Shown: in pieces, positions 11,383 through 20,657 of the stretch
Position numbering within the stretch: position 1 is the first letter of the stretch
Layout of the letters: each line of letters opens with the position of its first letter
Assembly (NCBI GenBank): GCA_003331545.1
Contig: QOPC01000008.1
Location: forward strand, 1 to 32,305
DNA from: SAR86 cluster bacterium
GTDB taxonomy: Bacteria; Pseudomonadota; Gammaproteobacteria; Magnimaribacterales; D2472
Direction of reading: 5' to 3'
Length of the DNA stretch: 32,305 nt
Position numbers and translations under genes: made by a program
The notes under the pieces: model-generated
What the model was told of the DNA's origin: nothing
The model's database searches: none
What the model saw: the letters and a program-made list of their open reading frames with translations, nothing else

Positions 11383-11919
11383 TTATTTTTTAAACGGGAA
11401 ATTTAATATTTCTAATAATGCCTTGGCATCTTCCTTGTTTGAGGCTGACGTATTGATACAAATATCCATGCCTCTGATCTTGTCGATATTGTCATAGTTA
11501 ATCTCTGGGAAAATTATTTGTTCTTTAATGCCCATGCTGTAATTACCTTGGCCATCAAATGATTTCGGATTTAGACCTCTAAAATCTCTTTCCCTAGGAA
11601 TTGCAATATTTACTAAACGATCTATGAAGTCATACATGCTATCACCCCTTAATGTGACCTTGCATCCTACTGGCCAGCCTTCTCGCAATTTAAAACTTGC
11701 AACAGATTTTTTTGCTTTAGTTATTACGGCTTTTTGCCCTGCAATAGATTCCAAATCATTGACCGCAGATTCTAAATGTTTTTTATCAGTGAGTGCCTCT
11801 CCAACTCCCATATTGATTACTACCTTGGTAAGTTTTGGAACAGCCATCACATTATTGATTCCCAATTTATCCTTTAATTGAGGAAGTAATTCTTTATGGA
11901 AAGTTTCTTTTAAACTCAT
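11383..11919 (-). CDS. rplE: 50S ribosomal protein L5
   Basis: [11 protein letters not shown]...[33 protein letters not shown]...[30 protein letters not shown]. Confidence 0.99.
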   Translation of the reverse strand: MSLKETFHKELLPQLKDKLGINNVMAVPKLTKVVINMGVGEALTDKKHLESAVNDLESIAGQKAVITKAKKSVASFKLREGWPVGCKVTLRGDSMYDFIDRLVNIAIPRERDFRGLNPKSFDGQGNYSMGIKEQIIFPEINYDNIDKIRGMDICINTSASNKEDAKALLEILNFPFKK

Positions 11920-12254
11920 GATTTAATTTCTTTTTTATCTGATGTAAACACTCTTAATTTTTTTTCTCCATCAGTTTGAAAGGAGATTCTGTCTGCCTTT
12001 TTCTGTTTTGGATTCCAAATAGCGATATTAGATAGATTTATTGCAGCTTCTTTTTCAACAATCCCGCCAGCTTCACCCAGCTGAGGATTAGGCTTCGTAT
12101 GTTTTTTCATCAAATTAATGCCAGATATAACCGCTTTATTGTTAAATTTAGATATTTTTTGGACAGTTCCCTTTTTTCCAATATCTTTTCCTGAGATGAC
12201 TATCACCTCATCGCCAGTCCGTAACTTCGTTATTGTTTGATTATTTTTTTTCAT
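11916..12254 (-). CDS. rplX: 50S ribosomal protein L24
   Basis: [25 protein letters not shown]...[39 protein letters not shown] at 12254 overlaps the rplN stop (TGATG); the track uses a GTG at 12257. Confidence 0.96.
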   Translation of the reverse strand: MKKNNQTITKLRTGDEVIVISGKDIGKKGTVQKISKFNNKAVISGINLMKKHTKPNPQLGEAGGIVEKEAAINLSNIAIWNPKQKKADRISFQTDGEKKLRVFTSDKKEIKS

Positions 12255-12622
12255 CACAATACTTCCGGAGCCAAGGAGAGGATTTTCATATGTTTACCAT
12301 CTCGAAGCTCACGTGTAACTGGACCAAAAACTCTGGTGCCAATTGGGGCTTTATTACCACCAATTAAAACGGCTGCATTTTCATCGAATTTAATTAGCGA
12401 ACCATCCCTTCTTCTGACGCCTTTTTTTGTCCTAACTACCAACGCATCTACGACTTGACCCTTTTTAACCTTTCCAGTTGGAATAGCCTCCCTAATTGCA
12501 ACTTTAATGACATCACCAATATTTGCATAACGTCTTTTAGAGCCTCCAAGCACCTTGATGCACATGACGCTTCTAGCACCACTATTATCTGCAATAGTTA
12601 AAATTGATTGCATTTGAATCAT
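12254..12622 (-). CDS. rplN: 50S ribosomal protein L14
   Basis: [48 protein letters not shown]...[11 protein letters not shown]. Confidence 0.99.
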   Translation of the reverse strand: MIQMQSILTIADNSGARSVMCIKVLGGSKRRYANIGDVIKVAIREAIPTGKVKKGQVVDALVVRTKKGVRRRDGSLIKFDENAAVLIGGNKAPIGTRVFGPVTRELRDGKHMKILSLAPEVL

Positions 12623-12903
12623 GAGTGGTCTCCTTCAGCTTCTACTTCGGTAGTTTGAATAACTGGATTCTCAGACAGTAGCTTCCAAGTTTTAGACTTT
12701 GAGTAAGGTCTACATTCTTCGACGGTAACTAAATCTCCAGTTTTAGCCATATTATCTTCATCATGGGCATGAACTTTGGTGGATCGCTTCATGATTTTTC
12801 CGTAGGTTGGATGTTTCACTTTTCGCTCAACTTTCACTGTGATTGTTTTATCAGCTTTATCGCTTATTACAATGCCAGTAAGCTGCCTTGGATTGGTACT
12901 CAT
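12619..12903 (-). CDS. rpsQ: 30S ribosomal protein S17
   Basis: [46 protein letters not shown]...[17 protein letters not shown]. Confidence 0.98.
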   Translation of the reverse strand: MSTNPRQLTGIVISDKADKTITVKVERKVKHPTYGKIMKRSTKVHAHDEDNMAKTGDLVTVEECRPYSKSKTWKLLSENPVIQTTEVEAEGDHS

Positions 12904-13118
12904 GCTGATACTTCCTCAGATTTTTTTTCATTAATAATAGTCTTTATTTGAGCAATTTTTTTTCTGTCAATAGTTAATAGATGAGACTCGGTAAGCTGTC
13001 CGGTCTTATGCTTCATCCTATTTTTAAACTGATTCTCTCTAATCTCTAAGACCAAGCTCTGAAGAGCTTTAATGTCTTTTTTTCGAAGATCTTGAAGATC
13101 ACTTGTTAACTTTGCCAT
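12900..13118 (-). CDS. rpmC: 50S ribosomal protein L29
   Basis: 72 aa; [41 protein letters not shown]...[14 protein letters not shown], in canonical position. Confidence 0.95.
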   Translation of the reverse strand: MAKLTSDLQDLRKKDIKALQSLVLEIRENQFKNRMKHKTGQLTESHLLTIDRKKIAQIKTIINEKKSEEVSA

Positions 13119-13120
13119 TA

Positions 13121-13531
13121 CTATAGTGCCTTTTTAATAAATGTTGTTCTAACTGGAAGTTTGGCTGCAGCCAGTTGAAAAGCCTCTCTTGCGACTTCTT
13201 CTGACACACCAGCCATTTCGTATAAGACAGTACCAGGCTGCACCAAGCTTACCCAATACTCGACATTACCTTTACCTTTACCCATTCTAACCTCTAGTGG
13301 TTTTTTTGTTATAGGTTTGTCAGGAAATATACGAATCCAAATATTACCGCCCCTTTTGATAGATCTTGTCATAGCTCTTCTTGCAGACTCAATCTGACGA
13401 GCAGTAATCCTACCTCTAGTTGTAGCTTTTAATGCATACTCGCCAAATGCTATTGTATTACCTGATTGAGCAAGACCTCTATTGCGGCCTTTATGCATCT
13501 TTCTAAACTTTGTTTGCTTTGGTTGTAACAT
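13121..13531 (-). CDS. rplP: 50S ribosomal protein L16
   Basis: [36 protein letters not shown]...[34 protein letters not shown]. Confidence 0.99.
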   Translation of the reverse strand: MLQPKQTKFRKMHKGRNRGLAQSGNTIAFGEYALKATTRGRITARQIESARRAMTRSIKRGGNIWIRIFPDKPITKKPLEVRMGKGKGNVEYWVSLVQPGTVLYEMAGVSEEVAREAFQLAAAKLPVRTTFIKKAL

Positions 13532-13533
13532 GA

Positions 13534-14193
13534 TTAACTTCCCTTATCCTCATCTTTAAAAGGATCACCTAATATTTCACCTGTATAAACATGTACTTTG
13601 ACGCCAATTAAACCGTATGTTGTTGCAGCTTCTGCTACTCCGTAGTCTATATTTGCTCTTAGTGTGTGAAGTGGGACCTGCCCCTCCCTATACCACTCAG
13701 CCCTTGCAATTTCTGCTCCACCTAATCTTCCAGAGACCTCAGTTCTAATACCTTTGGCGCCTTGTCTCATAGCGCTTTGAACAGCGCGCTTCATTGCTCT
13801 TCTGAATTGGACTCGTCTCTCCAATTGTTGAGCAATTCCTTCTGCAAGGATTGTGGCATCAAGGTCCGGTTTTCTCACTTCTTTGATATTGACTTGCACT
13901 GGAAGAGTGACAATTTTTTGAACTGAGGATTTTAAAGACTCAATTTCTTCTCCCTTTTTACCAATAATAATACCTGGTCTTGAGGTATGAATATTTACAA
14001 CAAAATTTTGTGCAGACCTTTCCAGCTCCACTTTACTAATAGAGGAGAATCTCAATTTTTCATTAATATGATTTCTTACTTTTAGATCTTCAATTAGATT
14101 TTCTCTAAAAGATTTTCCTTTTGCATACCACAAGGCATTATGTTTTTTGATAACACCAAGTCGAAAGCCAGTTGGATGAACTTTTTGACCCAT
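13534..14193 (-). CDS. rpsC: 30S ribosomal protein S3
   Basis: [24 protein letters not shown]...[19 protein letters not shown]...[31 protein letters not shown]. Confidence 0.99.
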   Translation of the reverse strand: MGQKVHPTGFRLGVIKKHNALWYAKGKSFRENLIEDLKVRNHINEKLRFSSISKVELERSAQNFVVNIHTSRPGIIIGKKGEEIESLKSSVQKIVTLPVQVNIKEVRKPDLDATILAEGIAQQLERRVQFRRAMKRAVQSAMRQGAKGIRTEVSGRLGGAEIARAEWYREGQVPLHTLRANIDYGVAEAATTYGLIGVKVHVYTGEILGDPFKDEDKGS

Positions 14194-14531
14194 TACTTCT
14201 CCTGCTCCGATAAAATTATTTCAATATGACAAGTTGGTTTAATAATTCTGTCAGCCCTTCCTCTTGCTCGAGGTTTCATTCTTTTTAGTCTCATGCCTTG
14301 GTTCACAATGACTGATTTAACTATCAATAAATCAATATCAGCCTTATCATTATTTTCAGCATTGGCAATTGCAGACTCTAAAAGTTTTTTTATCACTGCT
14401 GAGGCTTTTTGTTTGTGAAAGGAAAGGAAGTCCATTGCAGCATGGACTGATTTGCCTCTTACTACATCAGCAACTAAACTCGCTTTTTGTGCAGATAGCC
14501 TGGTTCCTTTTAAATATGCTCTAGTTTCCAT
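14193..14531 (-). CDS. rplV: 50S ribosomal protein L22
   Basis: [32 protein letters not shown]...[25 protein letters not shown]. Confidence 0.99.
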   Translation of the reverse strand: METRAYLKGTRLSAQKASLVADVVRGKSVHAAMDFLSFHKQKASAVIKKLLESAIANAENNDKADIDLLIVKSVIVNQGMRLKRMKPRARGRADRIIKPTCHIEIILSEQEK

Positions 14532-14803
14532 TATTTAGCCTTTCTATCTCCAGAGTGCATTCTGAAAGTCCTGGTAATAGCGAACTCTCCTAATTTGTGG
14601 CCGACCATATCTTCGTTAATATAAACAGGTACATGTTGTCTTCCGTTATGAACAGAAATTGTCAATCCAACCATAGCTGGGCTGATCATAGATCTTCTAG
14701 ACCAAGTTTTAATAGGCTTTTTACTATTTTCACTAATTGACTTATCTACAGCTTTTTGAAGCGATAAATCAATGAATGGTCCTTTTTTAAGTGATCTAGG
14801 CAT
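14531..14803 (-). CDS. rpsS: 30S ribosomal protein S19
   Basis: [22 protein letters not shown]...[49 protein letters not shown]. Confidence 0.99.
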   Translation of the reverse strand: MPRSLKKGPFIDLSLQKAVDKSISENSKKPIKTWSRRSMISPAMVGLTISVHNGRQHVPVYINEDMVGHKLGEFAITRTFRMHSGDRKAK

Positions 14804-14805
14804 TA

Positions 14806-15633
14806 TTATTTCCTTTTAGCTCTTCTTCTAACAATCAGATCATCTGTTCGTTGATTTTTTCTTGTTTTATAGCCTTTAGTTGGAATGCCCCATGGAGTCG
14901 ATGGGTGCCTGCCACCAGAAGTTCTTCCTTCTCCCCCACCATGTGGATGGTCTACTGGATTCATTGCCACTCCTCGGACAGTTGGCCTCACGCCTCTCCA
15001 TCTTTTAGCGCCAGCTTTGCCTAAAGAACGTAAATTATTTTCTTGATTAGATACAGTGCCTAAGGTCGCTTTACATGCAGATAAAATTTTACGCATCTCA
15101 CCAGACTGCAATCTCAAAGTTGCATATATACCTTCCTTAGCAACCAATCTCGCAGATGTTCCAGCGCTTCTAGCAATCTGAGCTCCCTTTCCTGGTTTCA
15201 TTTCAACGCAGTGGATAGTTGTTCCAAGAGGAATATTGACTAACTTCATACAATTACCAGACTTCATTTCAGTCTGATCTGCTGAAAGGACAGGATCACC
15301 TAATTTAATCTTGCTAGGTGCAATGATATATCTTCTTTCACCATCAGCATATTTAAGTAATGCTAAATGGGCAGATCTATTTGGATCATACTCAATCCTT
15401 TCCACAACTGCTGGGACATCTGTCTTGTCTCTTTTGAAATCTATAACTCTATAATGCTGCTTATGGCCACCGCCTTGATGCCTTACAGTTATCCTGCCAT
15501 TATTATTTCTGCCACCATTTTTTGATTTTTTCTCTAACAAAGCTTTATGAGGTCGACCTTTATAAAGATCTGACTTTATATAGATTACGCCTCTTCTGCC
15601 TGGACTAGTTGGTTTTGCTTTTATGACTGCCAT
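14806..15633 (-). CDS. rplB: 50S ribosomal protein L2
   Basis: 275 aa; [30 protein letters not shown]...[30 protein letters not shown]. Confidence 0.99.
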   Translation of the reverse strand: MAVIKAKPTSPGRRGVIYIKSDLYKGRPHKALLEKKSKNGGRNNNGRITVRHQGGGHKQHYRVIDFKRDKTDVPAVVERIEYDPNRSAHLALLKYADGERRYIIAPSKIKLGDPVLSADQTEMKSGNCMKLVNIPLGTTIHCVEMKPGKGAQIARSAGTSARLVAKEGIYATLRLQSGEMRKILSACKATLGTVSNQENNLRSLGKAGAKRWRGVRPTVRGVAMNPVDHPHGGGEGRTSGGRHPSTPWGIPTKGYKTRKNQRTDDLIVRRRAKRK

Positions 15634-15635
15634 GA

Positions 15636-15929
15636 TTAACTAATACCTTCAAATTGGATTTCAGAGCCTTCTTTCAAAGAAACGAACGCTTTTTTATAGT
15701 CTGATCTTTTATATATACCAAACCTATTTCTTTTTGCTTTTCCTTTTTGTGTTGATGTGGTCACGTTATCAACCTTGACATCAAAAAGATCTTCAACCGC
15801 TTTCTTAATTTCTAGCTTAGATGCAGATATATCAACTTTGAAAATAACCTGGTTCATACTTCCTAAAGACGAAGCTTTCTCAGTGATATAAGGAGAGTGT
15901 ATTAATGTCAATAATTTTTCTTTATTCAT
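15636..15929 (-). CDS. rplW: 50S ribosomal protein L23
   Basis: [23 protein letters not shown]...[28 protein letters not shown] at 15929 overlaps the rplD stop (TAATG); the track extends 3 codons to a TTG. Confidence 0.95.
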   Translation of the reverse strand: MNKEKLLTLIHSPYITEKASSLGSMNQVIFKVDISASKLEIKKAVEDLFDVKVDNVTTSTQKGKAKRNRFGIYKRSDYKKAFVSLKEGSEIQFEGIS

Positions 15930-16540
15930 TAAACCCAAGCCTCAATTAATTTAAATGCTGCAGGTGTAACAGCTACCTTTTCGGACCTAAGCAAAATAAC
16001 CGGATTAATTTCTTTTACTGTTACAACTTCCACATTAGGGATATTCCTAGCAGACAGATACAAATTTGTGTCCATTTCATCAAGAATAATCAGTACGTTT
16101 TCTAATTTAAACTGCTGTAAGAAGCCAGACATTTCTTTGGTTTTGGGTGCTTCAAATTTTGGCTGCTCAATAGCTACAAGACGATCTTGTCTGTGAAGTT
16201 CGGAAAATATAGAGCTTATTGCGGCTCTATACATTTTTTTATTAATTTTCTTAGAGTAATCTCTCGGAGTCGCGGCAAATGCTACTCCACCGCCTCTCCA
16301 TATAGGACTTCTGATTGTTCCAGCCCTTGCGCGACCAGTACCCTTTTGTCTATATGGTTTCTTTCCACCACCTCTAACTTCTGACCTAGTTTTTTGTTTG
16401 TGCGAGCCCTGTCTGGATCCAGCTAAATACGTAACAACAGCTTGATGGACAAGTGTTTCATTGAACTCTTTTCCAAAAGTACTTTCAGAAATCTGTAAAT
16501 CTGATTTTTTATTATCAATATTTAACAAATTTAATTTCAT
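15929..16540 (-). CDS. rplD: 50S ribosomal protein L4
   Basis: 203 aa; [49 protein letters not shown]. Confidence 0.99.
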   Translation of the reverse strand: MKLNLLNIDNKKSDLQISESTFGKEFNETLVHQAVVTYLAGSRQGSHKQKTRSEVRGGGKKPYRQKGTGRARAGTIRSPIWRGGGVAFAATPRDYSKKINKKMYRAAISSIFSELHRQDRLVAIEQPKFEAPKTKEMSGFLQQFKLENVLIILDEMDTNLYLSARNIPNVEVVTVKEINPVILLRSEKVAVTPAAFKLIEAWV

Positions 16541-17163
16541 TTTTGTTTCACCGCGGGGGTAATTTTAAGTGTAGAGCCTTTGAAGCCAGGGACAGCGCCT
16601 TTTACATAAAGTAGGTTATTCTGAACATCTGCTCCAATTAGTTCTAAACTTTGGATAGTTTTTCTTTCGTGACCCATATGTCCTGACATTTTTTTTCCTT
16701 TCCAAACTCTTCCAGGAGTTTGACATTGACCGATCGAACCATGCGCCCTGTGAGCTAAAGAATTTCCATGAGTTGCATCTTGCATAGCAAAATTGTGTCT
16801 TTTAATAACCCCAGCATAACCCTTACCCTTTGATGTTCCTGTAACATCAACCTTTTTTCCAACTTCAAAAATATCTGCTGTTATGTGATTTCCAACTTTG
16901 AGATCATTAGTATCTTCAGTCCTAAACTCAAATAACTCTCCATTAGGTATATTTTGTTTCTTGAAAAATTCAGAAGACGATTTGGTTAAGTTTTTTGAAG
17001 TATTTTTTGAGACTACAACAGCACTATAACCATGTTTTTCATGCGTTTTGATGTCTGCAATAAAATTAGCTGCAACTGAAATGACTGTTACAGGTGAGGA
17101 AGTACCGTCTTCTTGAAAAAGTCTAGACATTCCTGATTTTTTTCCAACTAAGCCAATGCTCAA
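16537..17163 (-). CDS. rplC: 50S ribosomal protein L3 (TTG start)
   Basis: [20 protein letters not shown]...[17 protein letters not shown]...[34 protein letters not shown]. Start codon TTG at 17163-17161 preceded by AGGAG. Confidence 0.98.
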   Translation of the reverse strand: MSIGLVGKKSGMSRLFQEDGTSSPVTVISVAANFIADIKTHEKHGYSAVVVSKNTSKNLTKSSSEFFKKQNIPNGELFEFRTEDTNDLKVGNHITADIFEVGKKVDVTGTSKGKGYAGVIKRHNFAMQDATHGNSLAHRAHGSIGQCQTPGRVWKGKKMSGHMGHERKTIQSLELIGADVQNNLLYVKGAVPGFKGSTLKITPAVKQK

Positions 17164-17228
17164 TTTTTTCTCCTTTTATACGGGGCTAATAACCCTCTAT
17201 GGCCGCTAAGCGTTAAAAAAGTAACAAA

Positions 17229-17540
17229 TTAGCCTAGGCTAATCTGCACATCAACCCCAGATGAAAGATCAAGCTTCATTAAAGCATCGACAGTTTTATC
17301 TGTAGGTTCTACTATATCCATAAGTCTCTTATATGTTCTTATCTCATATTGATCTCTTGCATCTTTGTCTTTATGTGGAGATGTCAAGATTGTTGTTCTT
17401 TCCTTTTTAACTGGCAATGGAATTGGACCCTTAACAATCGCACCAGTTTTCTTTGCAGTTTCAACTATTAACTTAGTTGAAGCATCAATCAACCTATAAT
17501 CAAACGCTTTTAAGCGGATTCTTATTGATTGATTGTCCAA
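17229..17540 (-). CDS. rpsJ: 30S ribosomal protein S10 (TTG start)
   Basis: [34 protein letters not shown]...[39 protein letters not shown] at 17540-17538, SD AGGGAG at 17553-17548. Confidence 0.98.
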   Translation of the reverse strand: MDNQSIRIRLKAFDYRLIDASTKLIVETAKKTGAIVKGPIPLPVKKERTTILTSPHKDKDARDQYEIRTYKRLMDIVEPTDKTVDALMKLDLSSGVDVQISLG

Positions 17541-17583
17541 TTTATATACTCCCTATATTTTTGCTTTATGCAAAATGTTGCGT

Positions 17584-17613
17584 ATTCTATGACTCTAAAG
17601 GCCCCAATGTCAA
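17584..17613 (-). promoter_or_regulatory. Sigma70-type promoter upstream of rpsJ (S10 cluster)
   Basis: Minus strand TTGACA (17613-17608), 18 nt spacer, TAGAAT (17589-17584), in the fusA-rpsJ gap. Perfect -35 and 5/6 -10. Confidence 0.75.
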
Positions 17614-17643
17614 CAAATTTAGGGCATTATTATGTTTGTTGTT

Positions 17644-19737
17644 TTATGTTGTTTTTAACTGCTCTGCAATATTATTTGGAACTTCAGCATATTTTAAAAA
17701 TTCCATAGAAAAACTTGCTCTACCTTGAGTAGCCGACCTTAAATCTGTTGCATATCCAAACATCTCAGATAAAGGTACTTCTGACCGAACTGTTTTACCA
17801 GTTGGTATCTCATCCATTCCTAAAATTATGCCTCTCCTTCTATTTAAATCACCTACAACGTCTCCCATATGCTCCTCTGGAGTAACTACCTCAACTGCCA
17901 TCATAGGTTCTAAAAGGACTGGTCTCGCTTTCAAGCAGCCTTCCTTAAGAGCCATGGAACCTGCAATTTTAAAAGCCATCTCACTAGAATCAACATCATG
18001 GAAGGACCCATCATACAAAGTAGCTCTAAGAGCTAACAATGGATAGCCTGCAATAACACCATTTTTCATTTGCTCTTGAATACCTTTGTCAACGGCTGGT
18101 ATGTATTCTTTTGGAACAACGCCGCCAACTATCTTATCTACAAATTCATACTCATCATCTAAGCCAAGAGGTTCTAATTTGAGCCAAACATGGCCGTATT
18201 GTCCTTTTCCGCCACTTTGTCTCACAAATTTACCTTCAATATCTACAGACTCTCTAATAGTCTCTCGATAAGAAACTTGTGGCTTTCCAATATTTGCCTC
18301 AACATCGAACTCTCTTCTCATTCTATCAACCAATACATCTAAGTGGAGTTCGCCCATGCCAGAAATAATTGTTTGAGCAGACTCTTCGTCTGTATGAACT
18401 CTAAAAGAGGGGTCTTCTTGGGCAAGTTTTCCCAAAGCAACGCCCATTTTCTCCTGATCAACTTTTGTTTTAGGTTCAACAGCAACTGAAATGACTGGTT
18501 CTGGAAAATCCATTCGCTCTAAAACAACTTGGTCTTTCAGATCACAAATGGTATCCCCAGTAGTGACATCTTTCAAACCAATGCAAGCTGCTATGTCACC
18601 TGCTCTAATTTCTTTAATTTCATTGCGATCATTTGAATGCATTTGCACCATTCGGCCAACTCTTTCCTTCTTGTCTTTAGTTGCATTCATGACTCCATCA
18701 CCTACTGAGAGAACGCCTGAATAAACTCGGATGAATGTCAATGTACCAACAAATGGATCAGTAGCTATTTTAAATGCTAATGCAGAAAATGGTTCTTCGT
18801 CTGAGGATGACCTAGATACCTCAACTTCTTCATCACTTGGAAGCGATCCCTTGATAGCTTTAACTTCATTGGGTGCTGGTAAGTATTCGATTGCTGCATC
18901 TAGAACAGCTTGAACTCCTTTGTTTTTAAAAGCAGATCCGCAAAATGCAGGAATTATCTCGTTTGCAAGCGTTCTAATTCGAATCCCTTCTTTGATCTGA
19001 TCATCACTTAATTCTCCACTTTCAATATAGGTATTCATAAGTTCTTCATTTGCTTCTGCAGCACTTTCCATCATAGATTCTCGTAGAGATTTGCAAACAC
19101 CAATAATGTCTTCAGGAATCTCTTTCTCCTCGAAGGTCAGACCTTGATCCTCTTCGTTCCAAAAAATCGCCTTCATTTTGACTAAATCTACAACACCTTT
19201 AAAATTTTCTTCGGCGCCAATGTTGTATTGCATAGGAACTACATTGGCTTTTAATCTGTCTTTAATTTGATCAGTTACTCGAGAAAAGTCAGCGCCAGCT
19301 CTATCCATCTTATTAACAAATACAATTCTTGGAACTTCATATCTATCTGCTTGACGCCAGACAGTTTCTGATTGTGGCTCTACTCCCGAGGTACCACAAA
19401 ATACTACAACGGCTCCGTCAAGGACTCTTAGAGATCTCTCAACCTCGATTGTAAAGTCAACGTGGCCTGGCGTATCAATAATATTAATTCTATGCTGAGG
19501 GAACTGTTGCTCCATGCCAGACCAAAAGCATGTTGTTGCTGCTGAAGTAATAGTAATGCCTCTTTCTTGCTCTTGCTCCATCCAGTCCATGGTTGCAGCG
19601 CCATCATGCACTTCACCAATTTTATGAGATAAGCCAGTATAAAAAAGCACTCTTTCTGTAGTTGTAGTTTTGCCTGCATCAACGTGAGCACATATACCAA
19701 TGTTTCTGTACTTGCTAAGTTCAGTCTGTCTAGCCAT
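17644..19737 (-). CDS. fusA: Translation elongation factor G
   Basis: 697 aa; [59 protein letters not shown]. Confidence 0.99.
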   Translation of the reverse strand: MARQTELSKYRNIGICAHVDAGKTTTTERVLFYTGLSHKIGEVHDGAATMDWMEQEQERGITITSAATTCFWSGMEQQFPQHRINIIDTPGHVDFTIEVERSLRVLDGAVVVFCGTSGVEPQSETVWRQADRYEVPRIVFVNKMDRAGADFSRVTDQIKDRLKANVVPMQYNIGAEENFKGVVDLVKMKAIFWNEEDQGLTFEEKEIPEDIIGVCKSLRESMMESAAEANEELMNTYIESGELSDDQIKEGIRIRTLANEIIPAFCGSAFKNKGVQAVLDAAIEYLPAPNEVKAIKGSLPSDEEVEVSRSSSDEEPFSALAFKIATDPFVGTLTFIRVYSGVLSVGDGVMNATKDKKERVGRMVQMHSNDRNEIKEIRAGDIAACIGLKDVTTGDTICDLKDQVVLERMDFPEPVISVAVEPKTKVDQEKMGVALGKLAQEDPSFRVHTDEESAQTIISGMGELHLDVLVDRMRREFDVEANIGKPQVSYRETIRESVDIEGKFVRQSGGKGQYGHVWLKLEPLGLDDEYEFVDKIVGGVVPKEYIPAVDKGIQEQMKNGVIAGYPLLALRATLYDGSFHDVDSSEMAFKIAGSMALKEGCLKARPVLLEPMMAVEVVTPEEHMGDVVGDLNRRRGIILGMDEIPTGKTVRSEVPLSEMFGYATDLRSATQGRASFSMEFLKYAEVPNNIAEQLKTT

Positions 19738-19762
19738 ATTAAAACCTATGAAATATTACTAA

Positions 19763-20233
19763 TTAAAAACGGAAATGTGAGAATGCTTTATTGGCTTCAG
19801 CCATGCGATGTACATCTTCTTTCTTTTTGACTGCAGAGCCTTTGCCTTCTGATGCATCAGCTAGCTCTCCAGCTAATCTATGATCCATAGATTTTTCACT
19901 TCTTTTTCTTGCAGCTTCAACTAACCAGCGCATTGCAAGAGCTTGCCTTCTTGAGGGTCTTACTTCTATTGGAACTTGATATGTGGCTCCACCAACTCTC
20001 CTTGATTTAACCTCGACCATAGGGCCAATTTTATCAAGTGCTTTTTTGAATAGTTCCACAGGATCGGTTTTTGCGGTCTGATCAATTTTGCTAAACGCAC
20101 CATATACTATTTTTTCTGCAACAGACTTCTTGCCATCTTTCATAATGTGATTCATGAATTTAGCAACGATAATATCTTTGTACTTAGGATCTGGTAAGAT
20201 TTTTCGTTTTTCAGGACTTCTTCTTCTTGGCAT
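19763..20233 (-). CDS. rpsG: 30S ribosomal protein S7
   Basis: 156 aa; [47 protein letters not shown]...[26 protein letters not shown]. Confidence 0.99.
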   Translation of the reverse strand: MPRRRSPEKRKILPDPKYKDIIVAKFMNHIMKDGKKSVAEKIVYGAFSKIDQTAKTDPVELFKKALDKIGPMVEVKSRRVGGATYQVPIEVRPSRRQALAMRWLVEAARKRSEKSMDHRLAGELADASEGKGSAVKKKEDVHRMAEANKAFSHFRF

Positions 20234-20235
20234 AC

Positions 20236-20607
20236 TTATTTACCTTTTTTAGCTCCATATTTGGATCTGCGCTGTTTTCTATTTGCTACACCTGATGTAT
20301 CTAAGGAACCCCTAACAGTATGATATCGTACTCCCGGGAGATCTTTTACCCTTCCTCCACGAATTAAAACAACTGAATGCTCCTGTAAGTTATGTCCTTC
20401 ACCACCAATGTAGGAAGTGACTTCATAGCCACTTGTTAATCTAACCCTACATACTTTTCTTAATGCTGAATTAGGTTTCTTAGGAGTGGTTGTATAAACC
20501 CGGGTGCAAACGCCTCTTCTTTGTGGCGATTTTTCTAGAGCTGGTACATCAGTTTTCCTAATTTTAGGTTTTCTGGGTTTTCTTATTAATTGATTTACAG
20601 TAGCCAT
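20236..20607 (-). CDS. rpsL: 30S ribosomal protein S12
   Basis: [95 protein letters not shown]. Confidence 0.99.
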   Translation of the reverse strand: MATVNQLIRKPRKPKIRKTDVPALEKSPQRRGVCTRVYTTTPKKPNSALRKVCRVRLTSGYEVTSYIGGEGHNLQEHSVVLIRGGRVKDLPGVRYHTVRGSLDTSGVANRKQRRSKYGAKKGK

Positions 20608-20626
20608 AATTTAATATTTTGACGCG

Positions 20627-20655
20627 ATTTTATAGACATGATTCTTTGTGGTCAA
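20627..20655 (-). promoter_or_regulatory. Sigma70-type promoter upstream of rpsL (str cluster) with GC-rich discriminator
   Basis: Minus strand TTGACC (20655-20650), 17 nt spacer, TAAAAT (20632-20627), followed by CGCGTC then an A-rich stretch. Begins 2 nt beyond the rpoC stop. Confidence 0.65.
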
Positions 20656-20657
20656 CA

